This document shows, one piece after another, positions 13,936 to 17,462 of a DNA stretch of 17,462 bases. The DNA is from JASHVB01 sp049522565 (lineage in GTDB: Bacteria > Pseudomonadota > Alphaproteobacteria > Acetobacterales > Acetobacteraceae): assembly GCA_049522565.1 (NCBI GenBank), contig JBEKNT010000114.1, positions 1 to 17,462 of the forward strand, written 5' to 3'. A program made the position numbers and the translations under genes. A model generated the notes under the pieces. The model did not search any database. It was not told the origin of the DNA and saw only the letters and a list, made by a program, of their open reading frames with translations. Positions within the stretch are counted from its first letter, which is position 1, and every line of letters begins with the position of its first letter.

Positions 13936-14895
13936 TCAGCACAGCGAGTCGGACCCGCCGCCACCACCTCCGGAATCGCCGGCATCCCAACCCGAATCGC
14001 CGTCGCTGTCGGGGCTCGGCGTATCGGTCGGCTGCGGCTGGTCCCAACTGCCGTTGTCCACGTAGTCCTGGTTCGACGGGGCAGCGGCGCCACCCGCATT
14101 GTCCCAGCTTCCCTGGTCAACATAGTCCTGTCCTGGCGGCGCCGCCGCGGGCGCACCGCCCCAGGGACTTCCCACAACCGGTGCGGCGCCGGGGAAACCA
14201 CCCCCGGGGTAGCCGCCCCCCGGGAAGCCGCCGCCGAACGCTCCGCCGCCCGTGTTGTGATGCCCGAACAGGTCCATCAGGGCATCGGCCGCCAGGATCC
14301 CGCCGCCGACGCCGGCGGCCGTGGTCAGCGCCGAACCGAGAAAGCCGGAACCGGAGCGCTGGAACATGCCCGGCTGGTAATTCGGCGGGTATTGCGGTGG
14401 CGGCGGTGCGGCCTGCTGGTATTGCGGTTGGTAGGCCGGCGCCGGTCCACCCTGGTTCCAGACCGGGCTTGGCCCGGCCTGCGGCTGCGGCGGCGCCTGC
14501 GACCGGCCGCCGAACAGCCCGCCGAAGAACCCGCCGCCGGCGCTGCCGCTCTGCTGCTGCGGCGCCTGCTGCGCGGCTTGCTGCGCCTGCTGGGCGGCCT
14601 GTTGCGCCGCCTGCTGCGCCTGTTGCAACTCCCACTCCAGCCGCTTGATGCGATTCTGCGCCTCGGTGAGCGCATGCTCCTGCACGAAGGCGAGCTGGGT
14701 CATGCGGTAGGCTGTTTCGGGGTAACGCTGGAACGCCTGGCCGATCAGGGCGTTCGCCTCCGGGTCCACCGGCGGCAGAGCCGGCTGCGTGGTGGCCGGC
14801 ACCGAGCCGCCCCACTGGCCGACCTGGCCACCCGCCGGGGCGCCGCCGACCCGGCTGATGAACTGGGTGATCATGTCGCGTTCTTCGTTGGTCAT
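13936..14895 (-). CDS. DUF2076 family protein
   Basis: The function of this family is unknown. The 319-residue protein has the family start: TNEERDMITQFISRV (2-16), then DPEANALIGQAFQRYPETAYRMTQLAFVQEHALTEAQNRIKRLEWEL (44-90), a helical region running into a Gln/Ala-rich coiled-coil-like stretch (91-115). The middle is low-complexity Gly/Pro/Gln, interrupted by GFLGSALTTAAGVGGGILAADALMDLFG (184-211), a glycine-zipper-like hydrophobic segment that could insert in or touch a membrane. Near the C-terminus a ten-residue unit, QDYVD(Q/N)GSWD, occurs twice (256-265 and 276-285), then an acidic Ser/Asp/Gly tail ending in a lone Cys. There is no signal peptide. The ATG at 14895 has AGGGGA about seven bases upstream. 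It lies 85 bases after the CoA-binding gene on the same strand. Confidence 0.85.
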   Translation of the reverse strand: MTNEERDMITQFISRVGGAPAGGQVGQWGGSVPATTQPALPPVDPEANALIGQAFQRYPETAYRMTQLAFVQEHALTEAQNRIKRLEWELQQAQQAAQQAAQQAQQAAQQAPQQQSGSAGGGFFGGLFGGRSQAPPQPQAGPSPVWNQGGPAPAYQPQYQQAAPPPPQYPPNYQPGMFQRSGSGFLGSALTTAAGVGGGILAADALMDLFGHHNTGGGAFGGGFPGGGYPGGGFPGAAPVVGSPWGGAPAAAPPGQDYVDQGSWDNAGGAAAPSNQDYVDNGSWDQPQPTDTPSPDSDGDSGWDAGDSGGGGGGSDSLC

Positions 14896-14980
14896 TGCGG
14901 TCCCCTTTGGGTCCTGGGTTGCGACCGTTGCTGTCCCATCCCGTTACTGCCACCCGATGTGGCCCTCGCGCGAGGATCGT

Positions 14981-15421
14981 TCAATGGCGCGCGGTCCCGA
15001 GGTTCAGGCCGAGCCGCCGCGCCTCGATCACCGGGCAGCGGTCCATCACCACGGCGATCCCCGCGGCTCGGGCCTGCGCCGCGGCGTGCTGGTCGATCAC
15101 CCCGAGCTGCATCCACACCACCGTGGCACCGAGCCGGATCGCGTCGTCCACCACGCCGCCGACATGCGCCGCGTTGCGGAAAACGTCCACCATCTCAAGC
15201 GGCACCGCCGCATCCAGTCGCCCAACGACGCGGCGGTCGTGGATCGCTTGTCCGGCCAGGCCGGGGTTCACCGGGGTGACGTCGTAGCCGCAATCCAACA
15301 GGAAGCGCATGACGCCGTGCGACGGCCGCCACGGCTTGGCCGAGGCGCCGACCAGGGCGATCCGCCGCGTGGTCTCCAGGATGGCGCGGATGGCCGCGTC
15401 GCTCTGACCGTCGATGCCCAT
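14981..15421 (-). CDS. CoA-binding domain protein (YccU-like)
   Basis: These small Rossmann-fold proteins resemble the CoA-binding domain of succinyl-CoA synthetase; their role is not established. The 146-residue protein shows RIALVGASAKPWRPSHGVMRFLLDCGYDVTPVNPG (20-54), the nucleotide-binding first half of the fold with its GAS...P turn. VPLEMVDVFRN follows, then ATVVWMQLGVIDQHAAAQARAAGIAVVMDRCPVIE at the end, the typical family finish with the conserved Arg-Cys-Pro. The ATG at 15421 has no good ribosome site, but a small ORF ends six bases upstream of it (stop at 15427-15429), so translation may depend on coupling. The full family length is present. Confidence 0.9.
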   Translation of the reverse strand: MGIDGQSDAAIRAILETTRRIALVGASAKPWRPSHGVMRFLLDCGYDVTPVNPGLAGQAIHDRRVVGRLDAAVPLEMVDVFRNAAHVGGVVDDAIRLGATVVWMQLGVIDQHAAAQARAAGIAVVMDRCPVIEARRLGLNLGTARH

Positions 15422-15426
15422 GCGGT

Positions 15427-15531
15427 TCAGGGGTGCGGCATGAGCCCGGGCGCGGCGAGGCTGACGCCGGTTGCGCCGAAGATCATGCCGTCCAGCTTGA
15501 TCGTCATGTCGCGGCGCGAAACTGCGGTCAT
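15427..15531 (-). CDS. Possible small ORF coupled to the CoA-binding gene
   Basis: A 34-codon ORF begins MTAVSRRDMTIKLDGMIFG and ends in GLMPHP. Its stop lies five bases before the CoA-binding start, which itself lacks a clear ribosome site. AGGA lies about nine bases before the ATG at 15531; an alternative in-frame ATG is at 15540. I recognise no family. Its position suggests translational coupling, but it could equally be untranslated leader. Confidence 0.3.
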   Translation of the reverse strand: MTAVSRRDMTIKLDGMIFGATGVSLAAPGLMPHP

Positions 15532-15684
15532 GAGGCGCATCCTATCGCGCCGGCTCGGCGCCAGTCCACCATGAGGTCCGTGATAGGGGGACCTTCAGGA
15601 GATCGAGCAAAAGCGCTGCCGACGTGCGCCTTGTGGTCCAAAGGCCCTGGACCCGATTGCTTCAAGGACGCGGCTCGCGAGTAG

Positions 15685-15885
15685 CCCGGCAAGCCTGTCG
15701 CATTCAAGTACGTCATTGCTGACGGCAATCACGTCGTGCCGCACGGCCTCCGGCATTGGCCGGGCGAGCAGGACCGGGCCGGCATGGACCGCGTCCGATT
15801 GACGGAAGACGGCAGGATTGTCGAACATTGCGACGTACTTCAGGTCATTCCAGTCAGATCGGCCAATCCGAACGGCATGTCCTGA
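15685..15885 (+). pseudogene. Broken SnoaL-like (NTF2-fold) gene, C-terminal part
   Basis: The frame before the TGA at 15883-15885 reads FKYVIADGNHVVPHG, RVRLTEDGRIVEHCDVLQVI and ANPNGMS. This is the C-terminal half of SnoaL-like proteins, whose usual end is a strand with DGKIVEHWDV, a Gln-x-x-Pro turn and a SAN-N-MF tail. An in-frame TAG at 15682-15684 and the lack of a recognisable N-terminal half upstream show that the gene is truncated or disrupted. Family members are small hydrolase, cyclase or isomerase folds of varied function. Reading on the opposite strand gives only an antisense shadow. The rest of 15541-15968 holds no other gene I can support. Confidence 0.6.
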
Positions 15886-15968
15886 CGCTGGGGCGCTGAC
15901 GTAGAACTGCCGCGCGTGCGACCGGGAGCGCGGCGGCACGGTGGCCGGAGCAGGCAGAGGGAACGATT

Positions 15969-16016
15969 ATGCCAACGTCGTCGGATCTTGCGGTAGCGCA
16001 GGCGCATGCCTGGTGA
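15969..16016 (+). CDS. 15-codon upstream ORF overlapping the ribokinase start
   Basis: The ORF encodes MPTSSDLAVAQAHAW. It has the best ribosome site of the region (AGAGGGAACG just upstream), whereas the ribokinase ATG at 16006 has only a weak AGG. Its stop (16014-16016) lies just inside the ribokinase gene in another frame, so ribosomes finishing it could restart at 16006. It may be a leader controlling ribokinase translation or a chance ORF. Confidence 0.4.
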   Translation: MPTSSDLAVAQAHAW

Positions 16017-16962
16017 AGCCAGACCGGTCCTGGTGATCGGCAGCCTGAATATGGATCTGGTCGCGCAGTGCGAGCGCCTGCCCGAACGCGGCCAGACCGT
16101 CGTGGGCCGCGATTTCTTCACCGCGCCCGGCGGCAAGGGCGCCAACCAGGCGGTCGCCGCGGCCAGGCTCGGTGCGCGGGTCAGCATGGCAGGCTGCGTC
16201 GGACGGGATGGGTTCGCCGAGACGCTGGTCGCCGGCCTGCGCGAGGCCGGTATTCGCACCGACAACGTCGTGCCGGTGGACCGCCCGACCGGCACCGCGC
16301 TGATCACCATCGATGCCGCCGGCGCCAACACCATCGTGGTGATTTCCGGGGCGAACGCGGCCTGCGACGCGGCGCTGGTGGATCGCGCGTTGGCCGGCGC
16401 GGGCGGCCCCGGCATCCTGCTGCTGCAACACGAGATCCCCGCCGAGGCGAATGCCCGCGCCATGCAGGCCGCGCGGCGGGCCGGCTGGTTCGTCATGCTG
16501 AACCCCGCGCCGGCACGGCCGATCCCGGCGGACCTGCTGCCGCTCGTCGATCTCGTCACGCCCAACGAAACCGAGGCCGCCGCGATCGCCGGCCGCCCCA
16601 TCGCCAATCGCGCAGATGCATTGGCTGCCGCTCATGCGTTGCTTGGCATGGGCGCGCGCGCGGTCGTCATCACGCTCGGCGGCGACGGTGCGATCTATTG
16701 CGATGCATCGGATGCCTGGCATTGCCCGGCCGTTCCGGTGCAGGCGGTGGACACGACGGCAGCGGGCGACGCCTATATCGGCGCGCTGGCGGCGGCGCTG
16801 GCCGAGCCGCAGCCGCTGCGGGAAAGCCTCGGCTTCGCGGCTGCCGCCGCGGGCCTGGCGGTGACCCGGCTCGGCGCCCAGCCGTCGCTGGCGTCACGCG
16901 CGGAACTTGCGGCGTTCATCGCCCGGCACGGCATGCCGGTCGCGCAGACGCCGGTTGGCTGA
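16006..16962 (+). CDS. rbsK: Ribokinase (PfkB family sugar kinase)
   Basis: Ribokinase phosphorylates D-ribose at O5 with ATP, feeding the pentose phosphate pathway in the cytoplasm. The 318-residue protein matches throughout: VLVIGSLNMDLVAQCERLP (8-26), PfkB signature 1 at GGKGANQAVAAARLG (42-56), VGRDGFAETL, TPNETE (185-190), ITLGGDGAI, and signature 2 at DTTAAGDAYIGAL (249-261). Asp255 is the catalytic base and AAGD the anion hole. The ATG at 16006 is the first possible one after an in-frame stop (15994-15996); the N-terminus fits the family exactly. No ribose transporter, regulator or ribose isomerase gene is adjacent, so the substrate could be another pentose or nucleoside sugar. A short ORF with a stronger ribosome site overlaps its start. 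Confidence 0.92.
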   Translation: MPGEARPVLVIGSLNMDLVAQCERLPERGQTVVGRDFFTAPGGKGANQAVAAARLGARVSMAGCVGRDGFAETLVAGLREAGIRTDNVVPVDRPTGTALITIDAAGANTIVVISGANAACDAALVDRALAGAGGPGILLLQHEIPAEANARAMQAARRAGWFVMLNPAPARPIPADLLPLVDLVTPNETEAAAIAGRPIANRADALAAAHALLGMGARAVVITLGGDGAIYCDASDAWHCPAVPVQAVDTTAAGDAYIGALAAALAEPQPLRESLGFAAAAAGLAVTRLGAQPSLASRAELAAFIARHGMPVAQTPVG

Positions 16963-16976
16963 TCGGACCCGGCCAT

Positions 16977-17005
16977 GCCGGTTGGCGGGGCCCATGCGAA
17001 CCGGC
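16977..17005 (+). terminator. Weak hairpin after ribokinase
   Basis: GCCGGTT (16977-16983) and AACCGGC (16999-17005) form a 7-bp stem with a 15-base loop just past the ribokinase stop. There is no T-run. It is a possible terminator only. Confidence 0.3.
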
Positions 17006-17071
17006 CGGGAGTCATATCAGCCCGCGTAAACGCTGGCTCATCGGTCGCGTCCCCCGTCATGGCGGGCGCAG

Positions 17072-17295
17072 GCCCCATAGGCGCTAACTTAAGTGGTTTG
17101 GCCGACGGTCTGCCCCAATGTGTCATCACCGGGCTTGACCCGGTGACCCGCGACTTTGCAGCGCACGGCATAGCAAGTCGTGGCTGGCCGGCCGGAGCCG
17201 GGCCACGGGCTGGCCATTGGCCCGACCCGTGGGCCGGCCATGACACAGGAGGCCGGTCCGTGCTCGAATTGGCCTTAAGTTAGCGCCTATGGGGC
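17072..17295. repeat. MITE-like element with perfect 22-base terminal inverted repeats
   Basis: The left end 17072-17093 and right end 17274-17295 are exact reverse complements over 22 bases. The outer part, CCCATAGGCGCTAACTTAA, matches the termini of 3232-3340 in its CCCATAGGYG core and final TAA. The interior has no plausible gene and encloses a second inverted repeat (17120-17246). No transposase is present, so this would be a non-autonomous element or an intergenic repeat cassette. No clear target duplication is seen. Confidence 0.7.
17120..17246. repeat. GGCTTGAC-type palindromic repeat nested in the MITE-like element
   Basis: It is bounded by GTGTCAT (17120-17126) and ATGACAC (17240-17246), with CACCGGGCTTGACCCGGTG directly inside the left end. 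It is the same dispersed family as 12141-12218 and the half copy at 7564-7580. The middle is rich in GGCC-type stems. Confidence 0.65.
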
Positions 17296-17462
17296 TTTGC
17301 CCCGTGAACGCCGATCGTAGCCTGCATCCGGACGCTCGCCGCCGGGGCGGCGCGACAGGTGTCCCGCATGGCGATCGCACGCGATTGGGTGCGCGGTATT
17401 GACTGCTACCGCCTGGCCGCCAGGTCGGTGTTTGGAGGTGGGGGAGCAGAAAGGAAAGCAAG
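17296..17462 (+). other. Gene-free right end, possible leader of a downstream gene
   Basis: No gene is supported here. The last bases contain GGAGGTGGGGGAGCAG and AAAGGAAAGC, purine-rich runs like ribosome-binding sites, so a plus-strand gene may begin just beyond the window. This cannot be confirmed from the window. Confidence 0.25.

Noticed and set aside
15595..15939. 114-residue minus-strand frame
   Set aside because: It is the antisense of the SnoaL-like remnant; the plus-strand reading has the family motif.

Overview
The window is GC-rich throughout, with dense, closely packed genes. It looks like a chromosomal segment of an alphaproteobacterium, most likely a member of the Rhodospirillales/Acetobacteraceae. 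This is an inference from the base composition, the cytochrome b / cytochrome c1 / mtnP order, the repertoire (HpcH aldolase, PhyH dioxygenase, GMC oxidoreductase, MmgE/PrpD, DUF2076) and the alphaproteobacterial dispersed repeat built around CCGGGCTTGACCCGG. No species can be named. I saw no rRNA, tRNA, CRISPR array, prophage or transposase gene.

Layout. (1) 1-2364, plus strand: 3' end of cytochrome b, cytochrome c1 (4-base-type overlap) and, after a very strong hairpin, methylthioadenosine phosphorylase. (2) 2414-3010, minus: a small exported RlpA-like double-psi beta-barrel protein, convergent with mtnP. (3) 3011-3427: intergenic, with a MITE-like repeat and a terminator hairpin. (4) 3428-7396, minus: a catabolic-looking operon read PhyH-type dioxygenase > serine hydrolase (4-base overlap) > HpcH/HpaI aldolase (10-base gap) > dienelactone hydrolase (144-base gap). 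(5) 7397-7877: divergent intergenic region filled by nested dispersed repeats in a long imperfect palindrome. (6) 7878-9482, plus: GMC flavoprotein oxidoreductase, divergent from the operon. (7) 9549-9897, minus: an orphan Phd/YefM antitoxin followed by a receiver-domain scrap where a toxin would be expected. (8) 10074-12128, plus: copC-copD copper pair. (9) 12314-15531, minus: Tat-signal MmgE/PrpD protein, DUF2076 protein, CoA-binding protein and a possible small coupled ORF. (10) 15685-15885, plus: a broken SnoaL-like gene. (11) 15969-16962, plus: a 15-codon upstream ORF overlapping a ribokinase gene. (12) 16963-17462: a MITE-like element with perfect 22-base terminal repeats, and perhaps the leader of the next gene.

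How the parts work together. Cytochromes b and c1 are subunits of the bc1 complex. MtnP salvages methylthioadenosine. The minus-strand operon plus the divergent GMC enzyme contains an oxygenase, an alcohol/aldehyde oxidoreductase, two hydrolases and a C-C lyase. Together these could oxidise, hydrolyse and cleave a small organic substrate, but the substrate cannot be read from sequence. CopC and CopD would bind and import periplasmic copper.

The most distinctive structural signal is the repeat content. Two elements (3232-3340 and 17072-17295) share CCCATAGG-type inverted termini, and each carries a different dispersed palindrome inside. Four repeat families are stacked in the 7.4-7.8 kb intergenic region.
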